Positions 1-8,258 of a DNA stretch of 64,000 bases are shown in pieces. The stretch covers positions 1-64,000 of the forward strand of contig CAUJNA010001508.1 of NCBI GenBank assembly GCA_963377175.1, written 5' to 3'. The notes beneath the pieces were generated by a model. The model did not search any database. It saw only the letters and a program-made list of their open reading frames with translations, and was not told where the DNA came from. Within the stretch, counting starts at the first letter, position 1. Each line of letters opens with the position of its first letter. Both the position numbers and the translations under genes were made by a program. Source of the DNA: Effrenium voratum (taxonomy: Eukaryota > Sar > Dinophyceae > Suessiales > Symbiodiniaceae).

Positions 1-110
1 GAAGTAGTACTAGAAGTGGCAAGCGTAGTAGCTATAGTAGTCTAGTAGTACTAGTAGTAGTAATAGAAGTACTAGCAGTAGAAGAAGGAGGAGCAGGGCC
101 CCGCCACTCA
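1..110. repeat. GTA/AGT-type trinucleotide tract
   Basis: Degenerate run of GTA, AGT and GAA triplets. It leads into a short CGATTCGATA-type simple repeat at about 195-230. The viral ATPase frame opens directly after it, so this tract probably marks the truncated left end of the GC-rich viral element. Confidence 0.7.
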
Positions 111-217
111 GGCCCACGCGGTGGACAACGACGGGTGACGCATGCGTTTTCCGGACCCGAATAAATGCATCTGTGCGTTTTGGCTGAAACCGAACCGATT
201 CGATTCGATACCGATAG

Positions 218-898
218 CGATTCGAAACCGGTCGCGAAAGGGGGCCGGCCATCCATGAGTACAGGGGCGTCTTCGAAAGGATCTACATCTTTAGCCCGTC
301 CATCGACATCGACGACGGCTGGATTCCCGTCAAGAAGTACATCGAGCAGGACCTGGGAGTGAATACTGAACGGGAGCAAGCGTGCTGGGACGAGTGGGGC
401 GAGGCGGCGCTGCGCCGCATCATCCAGCAGCAGCGCAAGATCACGGAGGCGTCAAAGAAGTTGGAGATGAAGAAACTGTATCAGGTCCTGATAATCTGCG
501 ACGACCTAGCGGATGTGCCTCAGCTCCACAGACCCAACGGCGCCCTGGATACGCTGTTCATCAGGGGCCGTCATATGCAGATCAGCACCTGGGTGAGCTC
601 GCAGAAGCTGCGGCTCATCAGCGCAGCCGTGCGGGTGAACATGCAGTTCCTCTGCTGCTGGAGGCTGCGCAACCAGCACGAGCTGGACGCCGTGGTGGAG
701 GAGCTCAGCGCCCTGCTGCCGAAGGAGCGGCTGTACCAATTGTATGAACAGGCGACGCGGGAACCCTACAGTTTCCTTTTCGTCTACTACCTGAAGCCGA
801 GGAATGAAATGTTCTTCAAGCGCTTCGAAGAGCGCTTCGTAATTGAAAACGCGGATGGGAGCGGCGCTCAGCTTCCTGGGCCAGAAGCTGTTCGCTAG
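218..898 (+). pseudogene. A32-type (FtsK/HerA) DNA-packaging ATPase, 5'-truncated
   Basis: Genome-packaging ATPase of Polinton/PLV-type viruses, which powers DNA entry into the capsid. The frame is open from 218. The block with YRGVFERIYIFSPS and then WIPVKKYIE is clear from about 260. Walker B appears as VLIICDDLAD, followed by DTLFIRGRH and a conserved C-terminal block ending near FFKRFEERF. The N-terminal Walker A segment is missing because the frame enters from simple-sequence DNA. The same blocks occur in the AT-rich element's ATPase at 28450-29217, which keeps Walker A. The GTG at 359 is an internal valine, not a start. It lies 5' of the penton gene on the same strand, the usual morphogenesis context. 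Confidence 0.85.
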
Positions 899-1001
899 TT
901 CCACACTGATCAGCGCACGGTTTGAAAATATCTCCTGCTGCACCTCCGTCGCAGCCGTCCCGCCCGTCGTCCGCAGAACGGGCGGCTTCCTTAGAAAAGG
1001 C

Positions 1002-1734
1002 ATGACGACGATCTACGTGGACAGCCGCAAGAGGGTGGCCGGCTCGGACAGCGACTTTGAGGTAGACCTGGGAGAGTCCCTGCACTTGCAGAGCGACGCC
1101 CGGCTCGCCGTCTACAAGATCCGCCTGGCCGACAGCTTTTTGTCCACGGACCGGGGCCGCTACCTCTACTGGGTTGACGCCGCGCTGGGCACGCTGAACT
1201 GGGCGTTGTTGCCCGAGGGCGCGTACACTGGCGCACGGCTGGCCGCCTGGATCAGCTCCAACTTTGCCACCGCCACCTACAGCGAGACCACCAACAGCCT
1301 GAGCGTTGCCTACGACGGCAACAGGCTCATCCTGAACGACCTGGAGCTGCGGCAGCAATTTCCCGACGCGGCGGACTACCCCGCCGCGCCGCCCGCCTCT
1401 CCCACCACGCCCTTCAGCGTGGACCACATGCTGGGCCCGAGCTTCGTCTCTGGCGGGCAGCAGGTTTTCGAATTTGTCCGGATGATGGCGCACAACGAGG
1501 TCTACCTGCGCTGCGCCCAGCTGGCCAACGCCAGCAGAGTGCTGGGCAACCTGGGCGACATCCTCTCCAAGCACGCTGAAGAGTGGAGTGGGTACCATTG
1601 TGGAGACGGGCTCGGACGACGGGCACTTCATGGCCCTCAGGGGCCCGGTTACCCTGAGGCACATGCGCTTCCGCCTGACCGACCTGGACGGCAACGTCGT
1701 CCGGCTTCGCGGGTCGTCTTTGTCGTTCGTGTAA
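1002..1734 (+). pseudogene. Penton-type minor capsid protein, one frameshift
   Basis: Probable vertex (penton) capsid protein. The start is ATG 1002, giving MTTIYVDSRKR and then DFEVDLGESL. The AT-rich element's copy (21717-22554) begins in the same way, with IYIDTRHR and DFVIDLPE. The frame breaks near 1580-1590. The other frame then supplies a C-terminus with LRHMRFRLTDLDGNVVRLRG and ends at 1734, matching the MRHLRRLHFKYVDAYGKTVDL block of the AT-rich copy. Length is about 244 residues against about 280 there. The identity as penton rests on similarity between the two copies and on position next to the ATPase. Confidence 0.7.
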
Positions 1735-1738
1735 TTAA

Positions 1739-2095
1739 ATGGAGCCAGCCGAACACGACAGGGCGCCGGAGGCGCAAGAGGCGCCAGAGGCGCAGGAGTA
1801 CGCTGCGCCGGACGCTGCGCCGGAACCGAAACGGCGGGGCAGGCCCCCTGGGAGCAAGAACAAACCGAAGCAGGACGTGCCTACTGAGCCGGCTGCCCCA
1901 AAGCGCAAGCCAAAGCCGCCCCCGGTTGAGGCGCCGGCGGAGGCACCGGTTGAGGCACCGGGGGAGGCACCGGTTGAGGCGCCGGCTGAACCGGAGGCGC
2001 CTCAGCTCACAAGAGAGCAGCAGCGCGCCCTGCGCATGCTGGAGAGGCAGTCGGCTTATGACCGGTTGACAACAGGCGCAAGCGTACTGGTATAA
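1739..2095 (+). CDS. Pro/Ala/Glu-rich protein with AT-hook
   Basis: Intact 118-residue frame starting four bases after the penton stop. It is low-complexity and acidic at the start, then has an AT-hook-like core (KRRGRPPGSKNKPK) at about residues 36-50. A repeated VEAPAEAPVEAPGEAP tract follows, with a helical C-terminus (LTREQQRALRMLERQ). AT-hooks bind the minor groove of AT-rich DNA, so a DNA-binding or condensing role is plausible. The AT-rich element has a small protein with a similar GLGRPKGS motif (30290-30613), possibly a functional counterpart. TATAAAA overlaps the stop codon and could serve the next gene. Confidence 0.6.
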   Translation: MEPAEHDRAPEAQEAPEAQEYAAPDAAPEPKRRGRPPGSKNKPKQDVPTEPAAPKRKPKPPPVEAPAEAPVEAPGEAPVEAPAEPEAPQLTREQQRALRMLERQSAYDRLTTGASVLV

Positions 2096-2099
2096 AAGC

Positions 2100-2390
2100 A
2101 TGATGTCGATTGAACCCCGCAACGAGCCGCGGATGCTCCGGTGGTTCCGCAGAACGTACCCCAGCTACAACCTGCAGCCGCTGCTGCTGAAGCGCTACCG
2201 AGAACTGGAGGAGGCGCGGGCCTTCAACTCCTGGCTGGGGGAACGCCGGCTAGCCCAGGAGGGGCAGCGGCACCTGGACGACGTGAGCCGTCTGACGGAG
2301 GCCGTGCACCGCCAGGTCCCTCAGCTGCGCTACGCGCGGGCCGAGCGCCGGGGCGTGGAACGGGCGGCGGACGAAGTTGCGCAACAGTAA
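2100..2390 (+). CDS. Small charged protein, unknown function
   Basis: Open frame of 96 residues, starting at ATG 2100 or 2103 just after the AT-hook gene. It is rich in Arg, Glu and Leu (MLRWFRRTYPSYNLQPLLLK near the start) and probably largely helical. No family is recognised. Same strand and tight spacing suggest it belongs to the GC-rich viral gene cluster. Confidence 0.5.
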   Translation: MMSIEPRNEPRMLRWFRRTYPSYNLQPLLLKRYRELEEARAFNSWLGERRLAQEGQRHLDDVSRLTEAVHRQVPQLRYARAERRGVERAADEVAQQ

Positions 2391-2415
2391 ATGAAGACCT
2401 TCGAGGCGCACGGGC

Positions 2416-2682
2416 TTGAAATTTCAACCATCGCCGCGCAGCTTGACGGCCCAGGAGGGCGACGTCGCTGGTCGCCCTGAGATCATTGCGCACTTTGACC
2501 CGCTCATGTGGATTGTGGAGAACCCGGCCACCGGGCTGCTGAAGACCCGGCCGTTCATGGAGCCTCTGCCCTGGGTGGACGTGACCTACGGCAAGTACGG
2601 AACTCCGTACAGGAAGCAGACGCGGCTGTGGACCAACATGCGCTGGCAAACGGAGGAGGTACGGCGGCTGGGAATGGGCTGA
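2416..2682 (+). pseudogene. C5-cytosine DNA methyltransferase, C-terminal half
   Basis: Contains the ENP motif (MWIVENPATGLLKTR) and the downstream YRKQTRLWTN block. Both match the AT-rich element's methyltransferase (FVIENPQTGLLKR, YRKRTRLWSN at 30639-31315). The catalytic N-terminal half is not upstream; it lies on the opposite strand at 3778-4067. The gene is therefore split by a rearrangement, with roughly 25 residues between motif IV and the ENP motif missing from both pieces. No start codon belongs naturally to this piece. Confidence 0.75.
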
Positions 2683-2814
2683 GATGATCGGCAACGGAGT
2701 GGGACGGGGGGGCGAGGGATGATGGGAGTCGACAAAGGCCGCGGCGAGGCCTGCGCAGGCCCGGCAGCCGCTGACGGCAGGCACCTCCGGGCCGCGCAGC
2801 GGGGGCCGCGGCTG

Positions 2815-2943
2815 ATGGAGGGGCAGTACGAGAGGGTCAGCCAGTCACGCGAGCTGCTCTACAGCGTTCCTGCTGCGCTGTGCGAGGAGATTGCGCGCGC
2901 GGCCACGGAGGAGCTTGCAGAGCGGCTGAGCATTCCGGACTAG
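2815..2943 (+). CDS. Very small helical protein, unknown
   Basis: ATG 2815 opens a 42-residue frame (MEGQYERVSQSRELLYSVPA) rich in Ala and Glu. The frame is open upstream to 2719, but that part looks non-coding. It sits between the methyltransferase fragment and the hairpin array. Coding status is uncertain. Confidence 0.3.
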   Translation: MEGQYERVSQSRELLYSVPAALCEEIARAATEELAERLSIPD

Positions 2944-3007
2944 GTGGCTTCCTCCAAGGGGCCTGGAAGAAGCCAATTTTTCCATGTTTTTTTGCATGTT
3001 TTGGGGC

Positions 3008-3290
3008 GGTGTCACTAAACACCAAAAATGGCGAAGAGGGACACCGGGCCTTTTTTTGCCGTTTTTTGGGCGCATTCAAAAGCGGTGTCCCTCTGCACCA
3101 AAAATGGTGAAGAGGGACACCGGGGCCTTTTTTGTCATTTTTGTGGCGCATTCAAAAGCGGTGCCACTCTGCATCAAAAATGAAGCAGAGTGGCACCGGG
3201 CCTTTTTTTTGTCATTTTTGTGGCGGTGTCCCTCAACTTCAAAAGCGGTGTCACGCTGCATCAAAAATGATGCAGAGGGACACCGGGCCT
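3008..3290. terminator. Array of four hairpin + T-tract units
   Basis: Four hairpins at 3008, 3084-3121, 3160-3197 and 3247-3284, spaced 76, 76 and 87 bases. Each has the form GGTG...loop CAAAAAT...CACC and is followed by GGGCC and a run of T. Copy 2 pairs GGTGTCCCTCT with AGAGGGACACC. Copy 3 pairs GGTGCCACTCTGC with GCAGAGTGGCACC, with compensatory changes on both arms. The array lies between convergent viral genes. Hairpin-directed transcript ends are known in some large DNA viruses; a termination or 3'-processing role here is inferred. Confidence 0.6.
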
Positions 3291-3295
3291 TTTTC

Positions 3296-3691
3296 TTAGT
3301 CAAGCACAGAGACGCCCGTGCCGGAGAGCGTCACCAGCTGGTAGGCCACCAGGTGGATGAACAGGTCCGTCATCGTGCCGTCCAGGCCCTTGAAGGTGAA
3401 CCGGGCAAGGTCGCCCGAGCGGCATCTTGGGCACGCGCTCGGTGGGAAAGGTAGCCCACGCGGCCGATGTCGATGTTGCGCACCGTGTCGTCGTAAGTAC
3501 CGCGGCCCCTGCGCCTATGAGGTCCGCTGCCGCCTGCGCGCCGTCTGCAGTGCTGCGCAGACGGTCCGTGATGGAGGGCGGCCCCTGCCCGTTGCTGGCC
3601 AGCGCGCCGGCCTCGGGGTCTCCCGCCAGGTCATCCTCAACAAAGCGGGTTCCGCCGTCAATTCTTGGTACCTGTCCTCGCTGGACTGAAA

Positions 3692-3728
<37 letters not shown>

Positions 3729-3777
3729 AAAAAAAACCCTCGCTGGACTGCGAAAAATCGTCCAGGTAGAATGCCAT
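3296..3777 (-). pseudogene. Viral small-protein pseudogene interrupted by a poly(A) insertion
   Basis: On the minus strand a start (MAFYLDDFSQSSEDRYQ) at 3777 is followed by frame changes and ends with an open segment (FTFKGLDGTMTDLFIHLVAY) stopping at 3296. A 49-base A-rich insertion at 3689-3737 and at least two frameshifts break it. About 145 residues remain without the insertion. No family is recognised; the last 25 residues loosely resemble the C-terminus of the AT-rich element's capsid protein, which may be chance. It lies next to the methyltransferase N-terminal half in the same orientation. Confidence 0.4.
3676..3750. mobile_element. Poly(A)-only retro-insertion with 13 bp target duplication
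   Basis: A 49-base A-rich tract (3689-3737, two interrupting T) is flanked by exact 13 bp direct repeats, CCTCGCTGGACTG, at 3676-3688 and 3738-3750. A poly(A) tail and target duplication without any body is the expected product of a severely 5'-truncated target-primed (LINE-type) insertion. It lies inside a viral pseudogene. Confidence 0.65.
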
Positions 3778-4067
3778 TGTGACGATGGGTGGTTGCGGTC
3801 CGGCTGGTCCAGGGGCAGCGGCTCATTCCGCTCAAGTAGCCCACCACCTGGCGAGCAGACGCGGCTGTAATCCGTGCAGACCGGGCTGGCCCAGACCATG
3901 TCGAAGTGCCCCGGCGGGAACGTCGTGTAGTCCCAGCTCCGGATGTCGCAGAGGATTGTCGGCTCAAATTTCGACACGATGTCCAGGCAGACGACCTCCC
4001 AGCCCGCCGCCTCGAAGGCCCTGCCCACCGACTTGGTGCCGCAGAAAAGCTCCAGGAGTCTCGGCAT
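3778..4067 (-). pseudogene. C5-cytosine DNA methyltransferase, N-terminal half
   Basis: Starts at 4067 with MPRLLELFCGTKSVGRAF, the SAM-binding motif I of C5 methyltransferases. It continues to MVWASPVCTDYSR, motif IV with the catalytic Cys; the usual PPC reads PVC here. Recognisable sequence stops near 3845, then the frame drifts into the start of the neighbouring gene. The remaining C-terminal half is at 2416-2682 on the plus strand. The AT-rich element's copy starts LLELFSGSQSVGK and has ASPPCTEYSK. Confidence 0.8.
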
Positions 4068-4151
4068 TTTTAAAGAGCAAGATCACAGCCACTGCGACGA
4101 CCAAGAAAACTCGCGCGTTCATCGGACCGGACTTTTTTCCTACAGAGAGAG

Positions 4152-4487
4152 ATGGATTTAAAAAAAGAGCCGAACTCGCATGAAGCTTGCAAAAATGCCA
4201 AACTTCGGAAACACGTGCTGCTTTGCCTTGTTCAGACCAATGCCAAGGGGGGAAAATTCATGTCCATAGAGGACTCCCATCAGGGCGCGCTGGTGCGCAA
4301 GGTGGACGTGGAGGTGCTGTGGGAGCCCGGCAACTTCCAGGACGACGGGGCCAAGAGGGCGGGTGTGTGCTTTGCGAGCAACACCAACCTGGAGCTGTGG
4401 ACGGAGGAGGTGGAGCAGGGTGTCATCGACAACATGATCATCTTCCAGAAGCCCTTTCCGGGGGCCGCCCGCACCGAGCTTGGATAG
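4152..4487 (+). CDS. Conserved-looking 111-residue protein, unknown
   Basis: Intact frame starting MDLKKEPNSHEACKNAKL. It is mixed alpha/beta in appearance, with a segment VDVEVLWEPGNFQDDGAKR and the end MIIFQKPFPGAARTELG. No family is recognised. It is one of the few undamaged frames in the GC-rich viral segment, and its composition matches its neighbours. It is transcribed away from the methyltransferase N-terminal fragment, 84 bases downstream of that fragment's start. Confidence 0.55.
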   Translation: MDLKKEPNSHEACKNAKLRKHVLLCLVQTNAKGGKFMSIEDSHQGALVRKVDVEVLWEPGNFQDDGAKRAGVCFASNTNLELWTEEVEQGVIDNMIIFQKPFPGAARTELG

Positions 4488-4593
4488 GGGATGCATCATC
4501 ACGCGCTAAAGAAAAAAAGTCCATCAAATGCTCGAATGGTCTGAAATGCTTGAACGGTCCCAAAAAAAACCCGCGCAGCCTCTTTAAGCTATC

Positions 4594-4831
4594 ATGGACG
4601 CTCCCAGCCTTGCGGCCGCTCTGATGGCTTAGCGGCCTCCCACCAAGCGGCCTCGCGAAGATGCGCTGCTTGAGGCCGAGCGCTCGCACCATCGCCGCAT
4701 CAAGGTTCTCAAGGAGGAGGTCATGAGCTGCCTGGAACAGGAGTCATTCACCGCTGTAGGACAGGCGCGAGCACCTGGAGAGAATCCGGAAAGAGGTGAG
4801 CGACATCTCTGCCCAGAGCTTCCAAAAGTAG
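4594..4831 (+). pseudogene. Small coiled-coil protein with basic NLS-like motif, broken
   Basis: ATG 4594 gives MDAPSLAAALMA and then an in-frame TAG at 4630. The same frame continues with PPTKRPRED, an NLS-like stretch, and a strongly helical segment (RRIKVLKEEVMSCLEQE). After a frameshift near 4760 it ends HLERIRKEVSDISAQSFQK at 4831. About 78 residues in all. It is the last viral piece before the TTAATTAA-rich block. Confidence 0.5.
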
Positions 4832-4835
4832 TTAA

Positions 4836-5060
4836 ATAATTTAACAATATCTAATTAAGCTAACAATGCTTAAAGTGAATGCTTAATTAAGCGTTTTTCC
4901 TTTAATTAAACATTGTTTTTTGTTTTTTGTAGCAAAAATGCTTTAGGAAGCATTGTTTTGTGCTTAATTAAGCATTGTAGTTTTTATTTAAGCATTGTTC
5001 GCTTAATTAAGCATTTTTGTTTTTGCAAAAAAACAATGCTTAAATAGAGAGCTTGATTTT
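4836..5060. repeat. Left block of TTAATTAA palindromes
   Basis: At least three copies of GCTTAATTAAGC, with half-copies such as ATTTAAGCATTGTT and AACAATGCTTAAATAG, in AT-rich DNA. It contrasts sharply with the GC-rich sequence on its left. The same motif family recurs at 13556-13655. Confidence 0.75.
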
Positions 5061-5323
5061 CCATGGTTCATGGATTTCACAGACATGTCTCGAATTTTAC
5101 TCCAAGATTGATTGATATATTTTTGCTTGAACGCTGATCTTTGTGTTGCTGAACGTCAAAGGTTTTTTTAACTTGGGGACGATGGACGTGTTGTTTTTTT
5201 CCGCAGATTGTTGTTGTTTCTTTTTTTCAAGCATGTTTTTTGAGTATGTGCAGCGGCGTGCATGTGCCTGCGTAAAGGCAGCAGACGCAGTTGGACCGAG
5301 CCCTTGCACGCACGGCTGCAAAC

Positions 5324-6613
5324 ATGCCGCCTCCTCGAGCCAGAAACACGGCTAGTGCCAAAGACTTGGTGAAGTCCTTCAGATCTCACTTCAAAGACCT
5401 GGACCCGGCAGCTTTCAGAAAGGATGTGGAGGAGGTTATAGCACAGTATGAGGGCTTGCTGGCAGACATCATGGATGAGACAGTTCGGCCTTCAGAGTCT
5501 GTGCTGAGGGACGGCTTGGTCAGATCTTATGACGTCAGTGGCAAGGATGCTCGCGCAGTGGCAAGGGACATATCTGCTTGCTTCAAGCATTTGAGGAGCA
5601 AGCTGCAGTCCAGCAGTTCCGGGAAGAAGCTCACGCCCAGTGTGTGGAGGCTTGTGTCGAAGCTCAAGCAGCTTACAGGGCAAGGCGCTCCGCAGAAAGC
5701 CATGGAGCCCATGAAAGAACGCGAGCCCGTCGAGACACCTGGCGCAGCACAGGCTCTTCCCGCAGGTGACCCTGCACCCTATAAGCCAAGCAGAAGATAC
5801 CGTTTCAAAAGGAAGGCTACAGCTTCGTGCGATGTTTTCAGCATGTATGGTCTTCCAGCCACTGCCACTAATGCAGTTGACGATGAGGCAGCTGCAGAGG
5901 CCTCTGACGTGGGAGAGGCAGACCAGGTGGACTCAGATTCAGATGTTTTGGTTGTGAAAGACTTGGAGGAAGAGGATCTCCAGGCAGCTGCTGCAATCCC
6001 TTTGGCAAAAGCGTACTTTGACCCCAGCCAGGGCTGCTATGTCAAAGCCTTGGAGCATTCATGGCGAGTTGAAGGAAGGAGCAGCTGGGTTTTGCATGGT
6101 TTACTTCCCAGACGAAGAGCCATTTGAGAGCCAAGTCCCGAATCTATGGCTGTCGAGTCGCAAAAGCACGCCGGCTTTCAAGTTCTCCAAGCGCGGCAAG
6201 GCCGCCTTCGGAAAGGCCAAGAAGAAGGCGAAGCGAGCCGCAGAGCCTGCTGGAAAGGAGGCAGAGGCTACTGTGGGATCCAGCGAGTCCGGCGAGAGCA
6301 ACCAGGAGTTGCTAGCAGCCGCGCCTCTGGAGTTGGAGTCTTGGAACGGGTACCCTCTAGCTGGCATGCCGCAGGAGGCGCTGCCGCCTCCCGCCTGCAC
6401 TCCTACACTGTGAAGGCTCTGATCCTTGGCACTAGTGTGAGTATAGATGTTCTCATGCGAGGCAAGGCCTTTTATATAAAAAGACCAGAAATCTGCAAGG
6501 GGCAGCACCGCTGGTCGAAGCACAGCAGCATCACGGAGTGCTGGGTTCAGTGCCTTGAAAAAATCAAGGACACACTAAGGGACGAGAAGGACGCTGTGCC
6601 AAATTTGGAGTGA
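5324..6613 (+). pseudogene. Unknown nuclear-type protein, frameshifted
   Basis: ATG 5324 (MPPPRARNTASAKDLVKSF) opens a 267-residue frame with helical charged regions, a basic patch (PSRRYRFKRKATASCD) and an acidic stretch (DSDSDVLVVKDLEEEDL). Coding-like sequence continues in a second frame from about 6095 (VYFPDEEPFESQVPNLWLSS, then a Lys-rich tract) and in a third from about 6405 (ALILGTSVSIDVLMRGKAFY) to 6613. It is either one gene with two frameshifts or exons with unrecognised introns. No family is recognised. It lies inside the candidate transposon 4836-13655. Confidence 0.45.
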
Positions 6614-7301
6614 ACATATTGCATTTGAACAAACAAACTGGATCGCTTAAAAAGGCCTGCCCCCGCAGACCATGCCGCTTTTGGATTTGCATGACGTTTT
6701 GAGCAGCATGAATTGTTTGCAAGATTTTTTGGGGTTTGTTGAGTTGCATGACCTTGTGTGTTTGTGCGTTGCATGAGCGTTTGGACCGCAGCCATTTTTA
6801 TGTGCGCACCCTTTCAGGACTTTGCTGGCAAGCATGCATGTATATGCAGTTGTTGATGTCACTTGTGCCTTGTGCATGGTGCAGGCCTCCTTGGCAGGAG
6901 GGTATAGCTTGATCTCTTTTGTGCAGGCCGCGCCGCGTCGAAGGTTGCCAGATCTTCTTGTGCATGGCCAGGACTGATCCTTCAGGAAGTTTCTTTGTGA
7001 AGGCCATCCTCCTTGGCAGGAGGAATTCAATGTTGAAGTGCAGTTGCCGCGCATGCATGCGTGCCCTGACTTAGTTCGCAGGTGGTGATGCCAGCATCTG
7101 CCGGCCCAAAGTCTCCTTGGAGGAGACAGGGTTGCGCACGAGCTCTTTGTTCATTGCTTTGTTCTGAGATGCTTTGGCCATGTTGCTTGCGTGACAAATG
7201 TGCGCTTGTTGGCAGATATGTTTGAGCTCAAGTGGCTATGATGACACGCATGTCAGCATATGATTGCATGATATGGTCACAGTCAGGCAGCTTGCATAAT
7301 C
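6614..7301. other. Non-coding stretch with three short palindromes
   Basis: No convincing frame. It holds CCTCCTTGGCAGGAGG-type palindromes at 6886-6901, 7007-7024 and 7111-7127, the first members of a set running to 11656. Their central GGCAG|G has the form of a splice acceptor. Confidence 0.5.
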
Positions 7302-8258
7302 ATGGCTGGCAGTAGCAAGAGCGGCTATGGCAAAGAGTGGAGCAAAGAGTGGAAAGGCCCGATCCGGGCTGGGAAGGGGTCTGATTGGGGCAACGAGGCC
7401 TTGCTAGACCTCAGGTTTTGCAAGGCTTGCAAGACGAAGTCGTATCTCAGAGGATCGTTATGCGCAAATTTGTTGTGCAGCCAGTACTACATGCACCAAC
7501 AGCCATCCTTGGCAATGTGGAAGAAAGGAGTGAGTGAAGAATGTTGGTCGCCGCAGTCCTGGCGTCAGAGCGGATTCAGTGATGCGGTTTACCAGAGGCA
7601 CCTCACAGAGGAGTGGGCCCAGATGGAGGAGGAAGACCACGAAGATTCGGACGAGATGGAAAAAGTCGTCATCGAAGAGGTGGCCAGCAGTGAGGAAGAG
7701 ACCGCAGCTTGGAAGAAGCAGCAAGAGGTGCCTGCGGAGGAAGATGATGCGGCCCGGGCAGGGTACCAGTGGGCAGTGAAGGAAAAAAAGGCAGCCGAGC
7801 TCTTGAGCGCCAGCATCAAGATGGAGAAAAGTGCCGATGTCCCTTTGGAGACAAAATCCTACTATGCGAAGTGGGCTTTGCAGGAGGCCAAAGGAAGGGA
7901 CGAAGCTCAGGAGAAAGCAAAAATGCTTGGGAAATCCGCAGAGGATTTCAAAGAGCTGGCAACTCTGCACCCATGGCGTGCTGGTGGAAAGGAGCGCCAG
8001 CAAGAAAAAAAGAATGAGAATGAGAAGAATGAGAATGAAAAGAATGAGAATGAAAAGAATGAGAATGAAAAGAATGAGAAGAATGAGCAGCCGGCGGTGG
8101 TGGCCACTCAGCAGGATGCGTTTGAAAGCTGGCAAAGATCCTACTGGGGGACAGGTGCTTCGGCGCGCGACCACGGCTGGGAGGAAGAGCCCGCGAAGGG
8201 AAAAAAAATAAGGGACGGAAGCGAAAAGCTTGGTTGGAAGCTCAGATCGATTCTTTGA
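7302..8258 (+). CDS. Unknown Lys/Glu-rich protein with a Cys-rich N-terminus
   Basis: A 318-residue frame starting MAGSSKSGYGKEWSKEWKG. Residues about 31-60 are Cys-rich (CKACKTKSYLRGSLCANLLC), spacing compatible with a small metal-binding motif. The middle is acidic and helical. Near the end there is a short tandem repeat, (KNENE)n, encoded at about 8011-8085. No family is recognised. The end may run into an intron, because the next bases (GGTGAGTGG at 8259) look like a donor site. Confidence 0.5.
   Translation: MAGSSKSGYGKEWSKEWKGPIRAGKGSDWGNEALLDLRFCKACKTKSYLRGSLCANLLCSQYYMHQQPSLAMWKKGVSEECWSPQSWRQSGFSDAVYQRHLTEEWAQMEEEDHEDSDEMEKVVIEEVASSEEETAAWKKQQEVPAEEDDAARAGYQWAVKEKKAAELLSASIKMEKSADVPLETKSYYAKWALQEAKGRDEAQEKAKMLGKSAEDFKELATLHPWRAGGKERQQEKKNENEKNENEKNENEKNENEKNEKNEQPAVVATQQDAFESWQRSYWGTGASARDHGWEEEPAKGKKIRDGSEKLGWKLRSIL

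Noticed and set aside
843..2069. 408-residue open frame on the plus strand
   Set aside because: Its middle is the penton gene but its ends are out-of-frame readings of the ATPase and the AT-hook gene, so it is not one protein.
3296..3777. Major capsid protein C-terminus in the GC-rich element
   Set aside because: Only about 25 residues resemble the AT-rich capsid end, and the gene starts just 145 residues upstream, so it is too short.
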